From: Rhizobium sp. SSA_523 | GTDB taxonomy: Bacteria > Pseudomonadota > Alphaproteobacteria > Rhizobiales > Rhizobiaceae | Assembly (NCBI RefSeq): GCF_030435705.1 | Contig: NZ_CP129382.1 | Coordinates: 744,001-808,000, forward strand | Reading direction: 5' to 3' | DNA length: 64,000 nt | Part shown: positions 1-9,066 of the stretch, piece after piece | How the letters are laid out: every line of letters starts with the position of its first letter | How positions within the stretch are numbered: position 1 is the stretch's first letter | Made by a program: the position numbers and the translations under genes | The notes under the pieces: model-generated | The model's input: only the letters and a program-made list of their open reading frames with translations | Told to the model about the DNA's origin: nothing | Database searches by the model: none

Positions 1-117
1 CATGAGGCCCGGGATCAGATGCTGGAGGGCTATATCGAGCGGCACTGGGGCGTGGCGCTCGCTTTGGCCTCCTGGCCCTTGTGCTTGGGTGCATCCATCG
101 TGCTGGCGACGCTCTGA
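1..117 (+). CDS. C-terminal end of an unknown protein (partial)
   Basis: A frame open from the window edge encodes the last 38 residues of a protein and stops with TGA at 115-117. The tail has a charged stretch (YIERHW) followed by a hydrophobic segment rich in Leu, Ala and Ser, so the protein may end in a membrane segment. I do not recognise the family. Another frame (2-253) is also open but is Trp/Arg-rich and not protein-like. About 150 bases follow before recJ with nothing recognisable. Confidence 0.45.
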   Translation, partial: HEARDQMLEGYIERHWGVALALASWPLCLGASIVLATL

Positions 118-265
118 GCGGCAGGCATGGGCCATCCTGCAGCCGGCGGCCTGGCGGAGAAGGCTGAGGCGTGGGCCGGGCCGTTCTTTTAAAATCACGC
201 GAGCGGCTTGGGGTTTGGCGGCGACTGGGGTAGAAGCAGCCATTATTGACTGAACAAAGAGCGTG

Positions 266-2068
266 ATGACCGAACCGGTTGACCCCGTCCCGCGTGCCTT
301 TCTCGGCGTTGAGCAATCCGTCAGCGGACAAAGGTGGGTTCCCCGCCTGGACCAGGCCGGGCAGAACCGTGCGCTTGCGATCGCGCAGGTGCATGGCATT
401 CCGGAACTGATCGCCCGCGTTTTATCCGGTCGCGGCGTCATGCTGGACGAGGCGCCGGCCTTTCTCGATCCCACCATACGCTCGCTGATGCCGGATCCAC
501 TGACCCTGACCGATTGCGACAAGGCCGCGGCGCGCATCGCGCTGGCCATCCAGCGGCAGGAGAAGATCGCCATTTTCGGCGATTACGATGTCGACGGCGC
601 ATCCTCCTCGGCTCTGCTCTGGCGCTTCCTGGCGCATTTCGGCATCGAGGCGGAGATCTATATTCCCGATCGTATCTTTGAGGGCTATGGGCCCAATCCG
701 GCCGCGATACGCGGACTGATCGCCTCGGGCGCGCAGCTGATCGTGACCGTCGATTGCGGTTCGACCAGCCATGAGGCGCTGGCCGCGGCGGCACAGGAGG
801 GGTGTGACGTCGTGGTGATCGATCACCATCAGATGGGGGCGGATCTGCCGCCCTGCATGGCCCTGGTCAATCCCAACCGGCAGGACGATCTGTCGGGGCA
901 GGGGCATTTATGCGCCGCTGGCGTGGTGTTCCTGGTGCTGGTGGCAACGGCACGGCTGTTGCGCGAAAGCGGGGATCCGCGCGCGGCGACGCTCGACCTC
1001 CTGCGGCATCTCGATCTTGTGGCGCTCGCGACCGTCTGCGACGTGGTGCCGCTGAAGGGCCTGAACCGGGCTTATGTGGTCAAAGGCCTGATGGCCGCAC
1101 GCCATATGGGCAATGCCGGCCTGGCGGCGCTGTTCCGCAAGGTCGGGATCGGCGGCCCGGTCACGCCGTATCACCTCGGCTTCCTGGTCGGCCCGCGCAT
1201 CAATGCCGGCGGTCGGATTGGCGATGCGGCGCTTGGAAGCCGGCTGCTGACCCTCGATGACAGTACCGAAGCCGGTCAGATCGCCGAACGGCTGGACGAG
1301 TTGAACCGCGAGCGCCAGGCCATGGAAGCGGCCATGTTGGCCGAAGCGGAGGCGGAAGTCATTGCCGAATATGGCTCCGGCGAAAGTGCCATGGTGCTGG
1401 TCACGGCGAGCCGCAATTGGCATCCCGGCATTGTCGGTCTGCTTGCCGCGCGGCTGAAGGAGAAGTTCAAGCGGCCGGCCTTTGCCATTGCTTTCGATGC
1501 ATCCGGCAAGGGGGCGGGATCGGGCCGCTCGATTCCCGGCTTCGACATGGGCAAGATGGTGCGCGGCGCGGTGGAGGCGGGGCTGCTGGTCAAGGGTGGC
1601 GGGCACGCCATGGCCGCAGGCCTCACTGTCGAGCGCGAAAGGCTCGGCGCGCTGCGGGCGCATTTCGAAACCATTGCCGCCGCGCAGGTTCCGGCGCTTG
1701 TCGCCAGCCACGTCCTGAAAATCGATGGCGCACTGTCCGCCTCCGGCGCGAATTTCGCGCTCTACGATCAGCTGGAGCAGGCCGGTCCCTTCGGCTCCGG
1801 ACACAGCCAGCCGATCTTCGCCGTCCCTGCCCATCGCGTGGTCGATTCCCGGTTGATCGGCACGTCGCATGTAAAGGTGTCGCTGCAATCTCTGGATGGC
1901 CAGCGTCTGGAGGCGATCGCCTTCCGGGCTGCCGATACGCCGCTCGGTCATCTGCTCCTGAATGCCCGCGGCCAGCAGCTGCACCTGGCAGGCTGCCTCA
2001 GCGCCGATCAGTGGCAGGGGACGCGCCGGCTTCAACTGCGCATTCTGGACGCTGCCAGAGCGACCTAG
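266..2068 (+). CDS. recJ: Single-stranded-DNA-specific exonuclease RecJ
   Basis: RecJ degrades single-stranded DNA 5' to 3' in recombination and mismatch repair. The 600-residue protein has the DHH phosphoesterase signatures: GDYDVDG at about residues 105-111, the metal-binding D163 in TVDCG, and DHH at 186-188. The DHHA1 motifs RINAGGRIG and GGGHAMAAG follow, then an OB-like C-terminal part. Length fits the family. The ATG at 266 directly follows an in-frame GTG at 263; either could start translation. It is host chromosomal, upstream of the prophage. Confidence 0.97.
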   Translation: MTEPVDPVPRAFLGVEQSVSGQRWVPRLDQAGQNRALAIAQVHGIPELIARVLSGRGVMLDEAPAFLDPTIRSLMPDPLTLTDCDKAAARIALAIQRQEKIAIFGDYDVDGASSSALLWRFLAHFGIEAEIYIPDRIFEGYGPNPAAIRGLIASGAQLIVTVDCGSTSHEALAAAAQEGCDVVVIDHHQMGADLPPCMALVNPNRQDDLSGQGHLCAAGVVFLVLVATARLLRESGDPRAATLDLLRHLDLVALATVCDVVPLKGLNRAYVVKGLMAARHMGNAGLAALFRKVGIGGPVTPYHLGFLVGPRINAGGRIGDAALGSRLLTLDDSTEAGQIAERLDELNRERQAMEAAMLAEAEAEVIAEYGSGESAMVLVTASRNWHPGIVGLLAARLKEKFKRPAFAIAFDASGKGAGSGRSIPGFDMGKMVRGAVEAGLLVKGGGHAMAAGLTVERERLGALRAHFETIAAAQVPALVASHVLKIDGALSASGANFALYDQLEQAGPFGSGHSQPIFAVPAHRVVDSRLIGTSHVKVSLQSLDGQRLEAIAFRAADTPLGHLLLNARGQQLHLAGCLSADQWQGTRRLQLRILDAARAT

Positions 2069-2109
2069 AGGAAATTTTTGCAGAAGATTATCGAAGGAAG
2101 GGGAAGGGG

Positions 2110-2184
2110 TGGCACGCCCTAGGGGAATCGAACCCCTCTTTCCAGAATGAAAATCTGGCGTCCTAACCGATAGACGAAGGGCGC
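2110..2184 (-). tRNA. tRNA-Glu(TTC), copy 1
   Basis: Read on the minus strand, this is a 75-nt cloverleaf with acceptor GCGCCCT/AGGGCGT (a G-U pair closes it), anticodon stem CCAGA/TCTGG, loop TTTTCAT with anticodon TTC, T-loop GTTCGATTC and encoded CCA. A TATAAG box lies about 14 bases before its 5' end (2198-2203, minus strand). It is the first of three near-identical copies. Confidence 0.97.
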
Positions 2185-2359
2185 GTGCCGTGGCGCCCTT
2201 ATAGGTGGGGCGAGCCTGTCATGCAAGCGTCAAAATGATGTTTTGGTGACGGTTTTTTCGACTTTCCCACAGCTTCAAAACCGCGCTTCGCGGACAGGTT
2301 TCATAAGCGCGTCCCTGGCGGGTAAGCGCTTCAGGAAACAGAAGAAAGGGGAATAAAAG

Positions 2360-2434
2360 TGGCACGCCCTAGGGGAATCGAACCCCTCTTTCCAGAATGA
2401 AAATCTGGCGTCCTAACCGATAGACGAAGGGCGC
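2360..2434 (-). tRNA. tRNA-Glu(TTC), copy 2
   Basis: Same 75-nt sequence and fold as the copy at 2110, with anticodon TTC and encoded CCA. The upstream flank keeps the short TATAAG-type box but otherwise diverges, so the copies appear to be separately promoted rather than one polycistronic unit. Confidence 0.97.
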
Positions 2435-2745
2435 GTGTGGGCGCCCTTATACCCGCGGATTTTTGCGATGCAAGGGGAAAAATGACAGGCATGACGCAAA
2501 TCTTGCGGACCCTATGAAAACCCGGCGGGCGGCAGCAAAACCGGAGCATGTATCGCAAATACCGGCGGCGATTTCGTCGACAGCGACATGCGGCGCGAAG
2601 ACATCATCACGCCTCGAACGACGCTTGCCCGCGGCGAGCTGCTCTCACGCTCGCACGAGGCACTGCCACGCGCAGGCGGCATGTCAGGACGGTGCTTTGC
2701 GCGGCCGTACGGCAGGCGATCAAAAGGGAAATGAGGGAGATGGGG

Positions 2746-2820
2746 TGGCACGCCCTAGGGGAATCGAACCCCTCTTTCCAGAATGAAAATCTGGCGTCCT
2801 AACCGATAGACGAAGGGCGC
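2746..2820 (-). tRNA. tRNA-Glu(TTC), copy 3
   Basis: Third copy of the same tRNA-Glu. Its immediate 5' flank (2821-2840) repeats that of copy 1 almost exactly, including the minus-strand TATAAG box, which points to duplication of the tRNA together with its promoter. The 311 bases between copies 2 and 3 hold no gene I can support. Confidence 0.97.
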
Positions 2821-2975
2821 GTGCCGTGGCGCCCTTATAGGGAGGTGATGTGCCGAGCGCAAGCGTCTTTTTTCGAGCATGTGGATAATTTCAAAGACAG
2901 CCTAACGCTGCGGAAGGCAGGCCAATTCAGCCGCGATTTCAGTGCATTACGACAAGAGGCCTTTCAGGCCTCCGC

Positions 2976-3635
2976 TCACCACATGCCGCTCTCGGCACCT
3001 GCCGGGGGTTCTGCCGGGGCCGCCGTGCTGCGGCTGCTGAACACGCTTCCCGCCATGGGATTGATGCCGCGCACGGGCGCATAGGAGGCCTCCGCGCCGC
3101 TGCCCCCCGCGCCCTGGCCGTTGGCGATCGCAAAGATACTGTTCTGGTAGGCATGGACGCCGGTCGGCTGCGTCACGACGGCGTTGAGATTGTTGGCGGC
3201 GGGAGCGCCCGTTGCGCCGGCCTGGAGAGAGGCACCGGACTGCGGTGGCGAGGCGGCCGATGCGAATGATCCCGGAGGGGCAGCGCCGTTCGGTGTGCGC
3301 AGCGGCAAATCCTGCGGCCCGGACCGGGCCTTGCCCGCCGCCGAAACCATGGGATCGACATAAAGCCCGGCCTTGGGCTTTGTCTCTTCCCCGGCGGCCG
3401 CAGTGATCGGTTCCTTGGGATCGGCATCCTCTGCGGCCTGTGCAACCTCGGTCACGGCCGGCTTTTCCGCCTGGCGATCGGCTTTCATCAGCGTCGAGAG
3501 GCTGCAGCCGGGCAGCGCGGCTCCGATCGCCAGCAGGAGCGCCAGACCGCGCAGGGATCTTTTTGGGCGCAATGGTCCGGTGACCGTGGAGGCGGGTGCT
3601 TGAAGCGAGGAGGCAAGGGTCTTGGGAAAAGGCAT
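2976..3635 (-). CDS. Predicted lipoprotein of unknown function
   Basis: The protein has about 219 residues. A basic stretch (RPKRS) is followed by a hydrophobic core and a lipobox ending LPGC at about residue 43, so it is probably exported and lipid-anchored. The mature part is low-complexity (Ala, Pro, Gly, Ser) with no recognisable domain. ATG at 3635 is used here; a GTG at 3692 in the same frame would add 19 residues, and neither start has a strong ribosome site. It is a host gene next to gloA. Confidence 0.6.
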   Translation of the reverse strand: MPFPKTLASSLQAPASTVTGPLRPKRSLRGLALLLAIGAALPGCSLSTLMKADRQAEKPAVTEVAQAAEDADPKEPITAAAGEETKPKAGLYVDPMVSAAGKARSGPQDLPLRTPNGAAPPGSFASAASPPQSGASLQAGATGAPAANNLNAVVTQPTGVHAYQNSIFAIANGQGAGGSGAEASYAPVRGINPMAGSVFSSRSTAAPAEPPAGAESGMW

Positions 3636-3792
3636 CAGATGGTCCAGCGACAGGAGGTCCAGGAAAACGGAACTGGAGCAGGCATGCCACACGAAGCCTG
3701 TGTCAGGCTGGGCATTTGAAGCTTCGCAAAACCGCTCTAAGGCCGTCCGGCGCAGCGGCTGCGCCGGACATTCTGCGGAGCGGCAGGGCCGC

Positions 3793-4233
3793 TTACCAGC
3801 TGCCGGTGTTCGGCATGGAGGCCCAGGGCTCTGCAGGGGCCAGGGCCGGCCCCTTCTGCAGGAGCTCGATCGAAATCCCGTCCGGCGATTTGATGAAGGC
3901 CATGTTGCCGTCGCGGGGCGGGCGGTTGATGGTGACGCCCATCTCCATCACGCGCTGGCAGAAATCGTAGATATTGTCGACTTCATAGGCCAGATGGCCG
4001 AAATTGCGGCCGCCACTATAGTCTTCGCTGTCCCAGTTATAGGTGAGCTCCAGCAGCGGTGCCTTGAGATTCGTGCCGGCCTCGACATCCTCGGGCGCAG
4101 CCAGAAAGATGAGCGTGAAGCGGCCCTTTTCATTCTCCGAACGGCGCACTTCCTTGAGGCCGAAGATCCGGGTGTAGAAGTCGAGCGATGCGTCCAGATC
4201 CTTGATGCGGACCATGGTGTGCAGATAACGCAT
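3793..4233 (-). CDS. gloA: Lactoylglutathione lyase (glyoxalase I)
   Basis: Converts the hemithioacetal of methylglyoxal and glutathione to S-lactoylglutathione. The 146-residue protein starts [14 protein letters not shown], typical of bacterial GlxI. The four metal ligands of the family are in place: H5, E62, H80 and E123. Length is close to the E. coli enzyme (135 residues) with a short extra C-terminal tail. Cytosolic detoxification enzyme, host gene. Confidence 0.95.
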   Translation of the reverse strand: MRYLHTMVRIKDLDASLDFYTRIFGLKEVRRSENEKGRFTLIFLAAPEDVEAGTNLKAPLLELTYNWDSEDYSGGRNFGHLAYEVDNIYDFCQRVMEMGVTINRPPRDGNMAFIKSPDGISIELLQKGPALAPAEPWASMPNTGSW

Positions 4234-4460
4234 GGGTCTTAAATCCTCCAGATTGCGTCAGGTCCCGACAGGCCTGCCGGGCAGGAAGGGATATGCGGCA
4301 CGGCCCCGCCTCAGACAAGCCTCAGGCAAGCAGCGGCGATTAGAAAGATCGGAATAAAGCGCGGGCGGGGGCTTGCGCTGGACGAACGACGCGATGTTAA
4401 CATATCTTATAAGAATCAGTTAACCGTGCCACCGTGACGCGTAACCCAGGGGCTGACAGA

Positions 4461-5039
4461 ATGGCGGACAGAATGTCATCGAAGGGCGTGGCCAGCTTGG
4501 AAGAGCTGGGGGGCCAGCCGGTCGAGCTGATCGAAATCACCGGCGTGGTGAAGTGGTTCGACGTGGCGAAGGGCTTCGGCTTCATCGTTCCCGACAATGG
4601 CATGCAGGATGTTCTCCTGCACGTGTCCTGCCTGCGACGCGATGGCTATCAGGCCATCCTGGAGGGGACGCGGATCGTCGCCCTCATCCAGCAGCGCGAT
4701 CGCGGCTACCAGGCCTTTCGCATTCTCTCCATGGACCAGTCCACAGCGGTGCATCCCTCGCAACTGCCGCCGGTGCGCACCCATGTGCAGGTCACCCCGA
4801 CCAGCGGATTGGAGCGCGCGCTGGTCAAGTGGTTCAACCGCACAAAAGGGTTCGGTTTTCTGACCCGCGGCGAGGGCACGGAGGATATTTTCGTTCACAT
4901 GGAAACGCTGCGGCGCTTCGGCCTGACGGAACTTCGGCCGGGCCAGGTGGTTCTTGTACGGTTCGGGCCTGGCGAAAAGGGTTTGATGGCGGCGGAAATC
5001 CATCCGGATGGCCCCTCGCTCCTGCCGCGGGCTCACTGA
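4461..5039 (+). CDS. Cold-shock protein with two CSD domains
   Basis: The protein has two cold-shock domains, each with the RNA-binding core: VVKWFDVAKGFGFI near residue 28 and LVKWFNRTKGFGFL near residue 117. This tandem arrangement (192 residues) is common in Rhizobiales, where single-strand nucleic-acid chaperoning is the expected role. ATG at 4461 is preferred because AGGGG lies about 9 bases upstream; an in-frame GTG at 4434 is possible. Confidence 0.92.
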   Translation: MADRMSSKGVASLEELGGQPVELIEITGVVKWFDVAKGFGFIVPDNGMQDVLLHVSCLRRDGYQAILEGTRIVALIQQRDRGYQAFRILSMDQSTAVHPSQLPPVRTHVQVTPTSGLERALVKWFNRTKGFGFLTRGEGTEDIFVHMETLRRFGLTELRPGQVVLVRFGPGEKGLMAAEIHPDGPSLLPRAH

Positions 5040-5052
5040 CCAAGGGGTCTCG

Positions 5053-5571
5053 ATGCCGGGAATTCTCATGCGACATGTCCATTCCACTTTCCTCGGAAGC
5101 GCCGTTCTGGCGCTTCTTCTGTTTGCGGCCGTTCCTCTTGTCTCGCCCGCGAACCATGCCGTCAGCGCTGCCGAAATCGTCTTTTCCACCGAGCCGCTGG
5201 CGATCAGGACCGCGGATGGCAAACGCCATGCCTTCACTGTCGAGCTCGCGCTCGACGCGCAGGAGAGGCAGCAGGGTCTGATGTATCGCCGGACCATGGC
5301 GGCCGATCACGGCATGCTGTTCGATTTCGGCGTGGCCCGCGAGGTGACGATGTGGATGCGCAATACGCTGCTGCCGCTCGACATGCTGTTCATCGATCGC
5401 GGCGGTCGCATCACCCATATTCATGAAGGCGCGGAGCCTTTGTCGGAGGCGATCATCTCGTCGAACGGCCCGATCACCTACGTGCTGGAACTGAATGCCG
5501 GGGAGGTTGCGAAACGCGGGATCAAGGTTGGCGATCAGATCGAGAGCCGGCAAATCGGCACCGCCGGGTAA
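5053..5571 (+). CDS. Exported DUF192 family protein
   Basis: The protein has 172 residues with an N-terminal signal segment (hydrophobic stretch about residues 13-35). The following DUF192 domain carries the family hallmarks QQGLMYR, MLFDF, MWMRNT.LPLDM.FID and I..YVLEL..G. DUF192 proteins are small secreted or periplasmic proteins of unknown biochemical role. AAGGGG lies just upstream of ATG 5053. It starts 13 bases after the cold-shock gene and may be cotranscribed with it. Confidence 0.9.
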   Translation: MPGILMRHVHSTFLGSAVLALLLFAAVPLVSPANHAVSAAEIVFSTEPLAIRTADGKRHAFTVELALDAQERQQGLMYRRTMAADHGMLFDFGVAREVTMWMRNTLLPLDMLFIDRGGRITHIHEGAEPLSEAIISSNGPITYVLELNAGEVAKRGIKVGDQIESRQIGTAG

Positions 5572-5654
5572 ACTGCTTTAACCTCTTCTTGAAAAACCGA
5601 TTTTACAGTTGCGGGTGAGGGGCGAAGCGTGTATCTCGCTTCTCACCGTTGGAA

Positions 5655-5731
<77 letters not shown>

Positions 5732-5890
5732 TCGTCGTTGATCGGGCGCGGTGCGTTCCCTGAGGCGTTGATCGGCGGAAGCGACCGCATTTCGGTCTGC
5801 CGTCATGGCATCTCGGCCGTGAAATGTCGAATAACGGGCCGTGCTGCGTGACGATCGGCCATCAACGTGGTGCAAGGAGCGTCGATTGAA

Positions 5891-6196
5891 ATGACTGCCA
5901 AAATTTATCGTCCTGCAAAGACTGCGATGCAATCCGGCAAGGCCAAGACCCATTTGTGGGTTCTGGAATTCGACCAGGAAGAGCCGCGGCGCATCGATCC
6001 CATCCTTGGCTATACGTCCTCATCCGACATGAAGCAGCAGGTTCGCCTGAATTTCGAGACGCAGGAACAGGCGCAGGCCTATGCCGAACGCAACGGCATC
6101 GATTACCGCGTCATCCCGCCGAAGGAAGCCAAGCGCCAGCAGGTGTCCTATTCGGATAATTTCCGCTTCAACCGTATCCAGCCCTGGACTCACTGA
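5891..6196 (+). CDS. NDUFS4-like (ETC complex I 18 kDa type) subunit
   Basis: A 101-residue protein starting MTAKIYRPAKTAMQSG with the family pattern: W.LEF, W/F-rich core, TSSSDM..QV.L.F.T.E.A..YAE..GI.Y.V and the C-terminal SYSDNF...R..PWTH. These belong to the accessory NADH:ubiquinone oxidoreductase subunit shared by mitochondria and alphaproteobacteria. AAGGAG about 11 bases upstream supports ATG 5891 over GTG 5867. It is the last host gene before tRNA-Arg. Confidence 0.92.
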   Translation: MTAKIYRPAKTAMQSGKAKTHLWVLEFDQEEPRRIDPILGYTSSSDMKQQVRLNFETQEQAQAYAERNGIDYRVIPPKEAKRQQVSYSDNFRFNRIQPWTH

Positions 6197-6224
6197 TTTT
6201 CGAGCCAAAGGCTTGATCAGGTTC

Positions 6225-6301
6225 GGCCCCTTAGCTCAACTGGATAGAGCAACTGCCTTCTAAGCAGTAGGTCGCAGGTTCGAGTCCTGCAGGGGTCGCC
6301 A
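6225..6301 (+). tRNA. tRNA-Arg(TCT), phage integration target
   Basis: A 77-nt cloverleaf with acceptor GGCCCCT/AGGGGTC (one G-U pair), anticodon stem ACTGC/GCAGT with loop CTTCTAA (anticodon TCT), T-loop GTTCGAGTC and encoded CCA. Its 3' part doubles as the attachment site: the last 19 bases plus one following base recur at 61541. The integrase gene follows immediately, so the element restored the tRNA 3' end on integration. Confidence 0.97.
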
Positions 6302-6302
6302 A
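6283..6302 (+). other. attL: 20-bp core at the tRNA-Arg 3' end
   Basis: The sequence agtcctgcaggggtcgccaa is the T-arm/acceptor end of tRNA-Arg(TCT) plus one base. It recurs exactly at 61541-61560. With the tyrosine integrase starting to read away from it 29 bases later, this is the left junction of the integrated element. Confidence 0.93.
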
Positions 6303-6330
6303 CGACTTTGTATCGTATTGTTTTTATTGA

Positions 6331-7401
6331 TTATTTCGCTCTCGTCCCCTCACCATCATAAGGGTGTGGGGATAGGATGTTCTCCTTAAGTTTCCCAGCC
6401 GCAGCTTCCGCGAGCTTTCTTTTGTCGGCTCCCCTGGTGTAAAGAGTGGCCATCGCATCGCTCGACCAGCCGAATAGCGCCTTCAGTTCTGCATTGCTCC
6501 CGCCTGCTTCTGCGAGCTGCTGAGCAACCGTCTTGCGGATCCCGTGCGCGCGGCCGGAGACACCAGCTTCCTCGCACATCTTCCCAAACCAGTTCCCAAA
6601 GCTTTCCTTGCTCTTGAAAGGCCGGCCATGGACCGGCGTCACGAGAAAGGCGAGGTGGCCCGTGTTGACCCGTGAGAGACTTTCTCTCAGCACCGGGTGC
6701 AGCGGGATGAATAGGGGCGCCTCGTTCTTTTCCGCCTTGAGCTCGATCACGTCGTTTCTGATGTGCTGCGGGCCGATTTTCCACACGTCGCTACGCCGAA
6801 GGCCGGTGAAAAGCAGAAGCTCTAAGGCGAGCCTGGCCTGAGTGCCGGCGCCATGCTTCTTGTAGAAGGCAATGACATCGTCCTCGGTCCACGGCGCGAA
6901 GCCTTCGGATTTTACCTTGGGCCTCTTTACCCCTCGCGCCGGATTATCTTTCATGTAGCCAGCATCAACGGCCCATTCGAAAAGATAGCCCATTACCTTC
7001 ATGAAGTTGATAGCGGCATGTGGTGTTGCAGCGCGCCGATCGCGACCAGCGGCAATCGTGGCGCGTGTTATCTGGCTCGTCAGAATCTTCCCGCCCTTTT
7101 CACATGCCTTTGCCAGGATGTTGCGGCGGTTTGCCTGCGTCGAAGCTTTCAGACCCTTGAACGCTGCGCTTTGCTGATACTTCTCGACCAGCCATGCAAG
7201 GGTGTGTCGGCCTGCTGGCTGTGTCTCAACTTTCTGACCAGCAATTAGCGCCTTCCAGGCTTTGATGAACTCAGGTGAACCATATTCGCCCGGTAAGCGG
7301 GCTCTTTTCCCATCACCAATGCGGAAGTACCAGACGACTTTACCGTGTCTGGTCACTTGCTTTTGCACATATTGATATCTAGGTCGGGGCATACCCTCCA
7401 T
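6331..7401 (-). CDS. int: Tyrosine recombinase, phage integrase
   Basis: Catalyses site-specific integration into tRNA-Arg. The 356-residue protein has an N-terminal arm-binding part, a SAM-like core-binding region (about 65-160) and a catalytic domain. Visible catalytic residues are R202 in TGLRRSD, a Lys near 222-225, H286 and R289 in HGIRK, W312 at the usual His/Trp position and nucleophile Y321 in TLYTRG. Its ATG shares one base with the stop of the upstream 60-residue gene (TGATG), implying coupled translation. It ends about 30 bases from attL. Confidence 0.95.
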   Translation of the reverse strand: MEGMPRPRYQYVQKQVTRHGKVVWYFRIGDGKRARLPGEYGSPEFIKAWKALIAGQKVETQPAGRHTLAWLVEKYQQSAAFKGLKASTQANRRNILAKACEKGGKILTSQITRATIAAGRDRRAATPHAAINFMKVMGYLFEWAVDAGYMKDNPARGVKRPKVKSEGFAPWTEDDVIAFYKKHGAGTQARLALELLLFTGLRRSDVWKIGPQHIRNDVIELKAEKNEAPLFIPLHPVLRESLSRVNTGHLAFLVTPVHGRPFKSKESFGNWFGKMCEEAGVSGRAHGIRKTVAQQLAEAGGSNAELKALFGWSSDAMATLYTRGADKRKLAEAAAGKLKENILSPHPYDGEGTRAK

Positions 7402-7583
7402 CAGAGATAACCCCTTGCGCTTTCTTCAAGCTCTGCGTGGGAGTAACCCCCGTTATCCCCGTTAATCACAACGGAACCATCCGGCTCGACGCGAACGGTC
7501 TTGACTTCCACGCCAGCCCTTTTTACGGCCTTGATGGCGCGGGCGACGCTGTCCTCAGTGAATGCAATGGCACGGCGGCCCAT
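7401..7583 (-). CDS. Small phage protein coupled to the integrase
   Basis: A 60-residue protein with a helical N-terminus (EDSVARAIKAVKRAG) and a beta-like V.V.PDGSVVI stretch. GAGGAAC lies before its ATG, and its TGA overlaps the integrase ATG. Its size, charge and position suggest an excisionase-like or integrase-accessory factor, but no HTH is obvious, so this is only inference. Confidence 0.65.
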   Translation of the reverse strand: MGRRAIAFTEDSVARAIKAVKRAGVEVKTVRVEPDGSVVINGDNGGYSHAELEESARGYL

Positions 7584-7652
7584 GGCTATTGTTCCTCCTT
7601 CAGCTTCCTGATGGCGCCGCGACCGGCCTGCGCCTCTGCCTTGTCGTAAGGT

Positions 7653-7928
7653 TCACGGCTTGCCCTCCGTCCTCGGTTGGGGCGCGGGTGTGTCGGACTT
7701 CAGCTCAGACATCTTCTTGAAGCAAAGCTCGTATCCGAGAGTTTTCAGAAGATAGTCGAACTCGACCAGCTTCGGACTGGCAACGCGCCCCGTTCGCCAA
7801 TGGATGATGGTGTATCGATCGAGCCCGGACCTGCGGGCCGCATCTTTGATAGAAAATTCCCCGACTTCGTTGAAGAAAGCCTCAACGAGGGGGTGTGCCC
7901 GTTGCCTGTCTCTCAGACTTGACATCAT
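7653..7928 (-). CDS. Small HTH-type DNA-binding protein
   Basis: A 91-residue protein with a likely helix-turn-helix at residues 25-65 (FSIKDAARRSGLDRYTIIHWRTGRV pattern) followed by helix LVEFDYLLKTLGYEL, as in XRE-like phage regulators. ATG at 7928 overlaps the upstream stop (ATGA) after a GAGG ribosome site. It may regulate the integrase operon or excision. Confidence 0.7.
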   Translation of the reverse strand: MMSSLRDRQRAHPLVEAFFNEVGEFSIKDAARRSGLDRYTIIHWRTGRVASPKLVEFDYLLKTLGYELCFKKMSELKSDTPAPQPRTEGKP

Positions 7929-8431
7929 CGACCCTCCTCATAAGCGGAAAGATCGTAGCCACTCTGCTGAAACTTCAATATCTCGACTGCCCGCTCATCA
8001 TTACTGATACACCCCCATTCGGACAGGGCTTCGAGGAAAACAGAGAGCTTAGCGGCGGCTCCGGCTGTTAGTGGCGCTCCGTGTTCTCCGGCCGCTTTCG
8101 CGACCTTCACCCAATCCACATACGTCTGGGGCGCGTGGTCAGCGGGAACAAAGTCAGCGTCAGGATGTTTACCCGCAAAGATGGTCCACTTATTCTCAAC
8201 TGCCCGCCTTCCTGGCGGGCTCTTTTTTTCCTCAGCACGCTTGCTCTGTAATGCCGATGGTGCAGGTCCTACATAGAGGTAGACCACCTCTATCGGTCCT
8301 TTTGAGCCGGCGGCCGCGATGGCTTTGATGCCTTCAACCGCGCCGATGTGAACGCATCTTGTGTGATCGGTCGTTGCAGCGGCAAAAGGGCTCATATTGC
8401 CTGAAGCCGTCGAGGTTTGACTGTGGATCAT
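7925..8431 (-). CDS. Hypothetical phage protein, about 168 residues
   Basis: The protein has no domain I recognise. It shows a segment with VVYLYVGPAPSAL, a central WTIFAGKHPDADFVPADHAP stretch and a helical C-terminus (GAAAKLSVFLEALSEWG). ATG at 8431 is preferred because GAGGGAG precedes it; an upstream in-frame start at 8473 lacks a site. It is the first gene of the integrase-proximal minus-strand operon (four overlapping or adjacent genes). Confidence 0.7.
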   Translation of the reverse strand: MIHSQTSTASGNMSPFAAATTDHTRCVHIGAVEGIKAIAAAGSKGPIEVVYLYVGPAPSALQSKRAEEKKSPPGRRAVENKWTIFAGKHPDADFVPADHAPQTYVDWVKVAKAAGEHGAPLTAGAAAKLSVFLEALSEWGCISNDERAVEILKFQQSGYDLSAYEEGR

Positions 8432-8583
8432 ACCGCTGCTCCCTCGAAACCTGCGTAAATTTCGGTCAAACACCTAAACCTGGCAGTTAACGCTGAAATG
8501 ACCCTGCGCAACGCACGTGCAACTACTGCGTGAACAAATCGGCTCTTAGCGGGTTTGTCAGTGTGACGACGGAGGATCAGCTC

Positions 8584-8808
8584 ATGAAGTATTGGTATCA
8601 GGTCCGCGACGAGAAGCTTGGTATTTTGGCCAAGGAGAAACTCGATGAGGAGACTGTTGGAGATGCATTTCGAACTGTTCTGATCGTGGCCGCGATTTTT
8701 CGGATGAAACACAAATGGCCCAATGCATCTCTCGATCTGATCGACAATAGTGGAAGGCAGATCGCAAGTGTAGATCTCTCTAGCCATGACCTGACTGTCA
8801 CCTGCTGA
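8584..8808 (+). CDS. Small DUF6894-like protein
   Basis: A 74-residue protein starting MKYWYQVRDEKLGIL and ending with ASLDLIDNSGRQIASVDLSS, which resembles the C-terminal half of DUF6894 proteins (V.D..G..L..V). GGAGGA lies 8 bases before ATG 8584. It belongs to a plus-strand set of three small genes (also 9067 and 9556) that interrupts the minus-strand early region, like an inserted moron cassette. Confidence 0.6.
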   Translation: MKYWYQVRDEKLGILAKEKLDEETVGDAFRTVLIVAAIFRMKHKWPNASLDLIDNSGRQIASVDLSSHDLTVTC

Positions 8809-9066
8809 CGTGAGCATATGCGCCGAAGAGTTACGCTCGCTCGTTACAATGCGGCCGTCACCATCAGATCGATGTCCTCCAGGTATGTCAGAAGATCTGA
8901 AGATATGGCGGAACAAGCCATGTGCTGGATCGTTGCTCATAGATAATACTGTGGTCTTGATACGGTTGTGTGCGGGAATGACTACACTGACATAAAATTG
9001 AAGCGCAATTTTTCTTGCCTCCCACACGAGCGAAGGGCTGCCCAGAACAGAACGGCTGGAGGAGGC

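Noticed and set aside
908..2035. 375-codon minus-strand frame
   Set aside because: Antisense to recJ, which has all family motifs.
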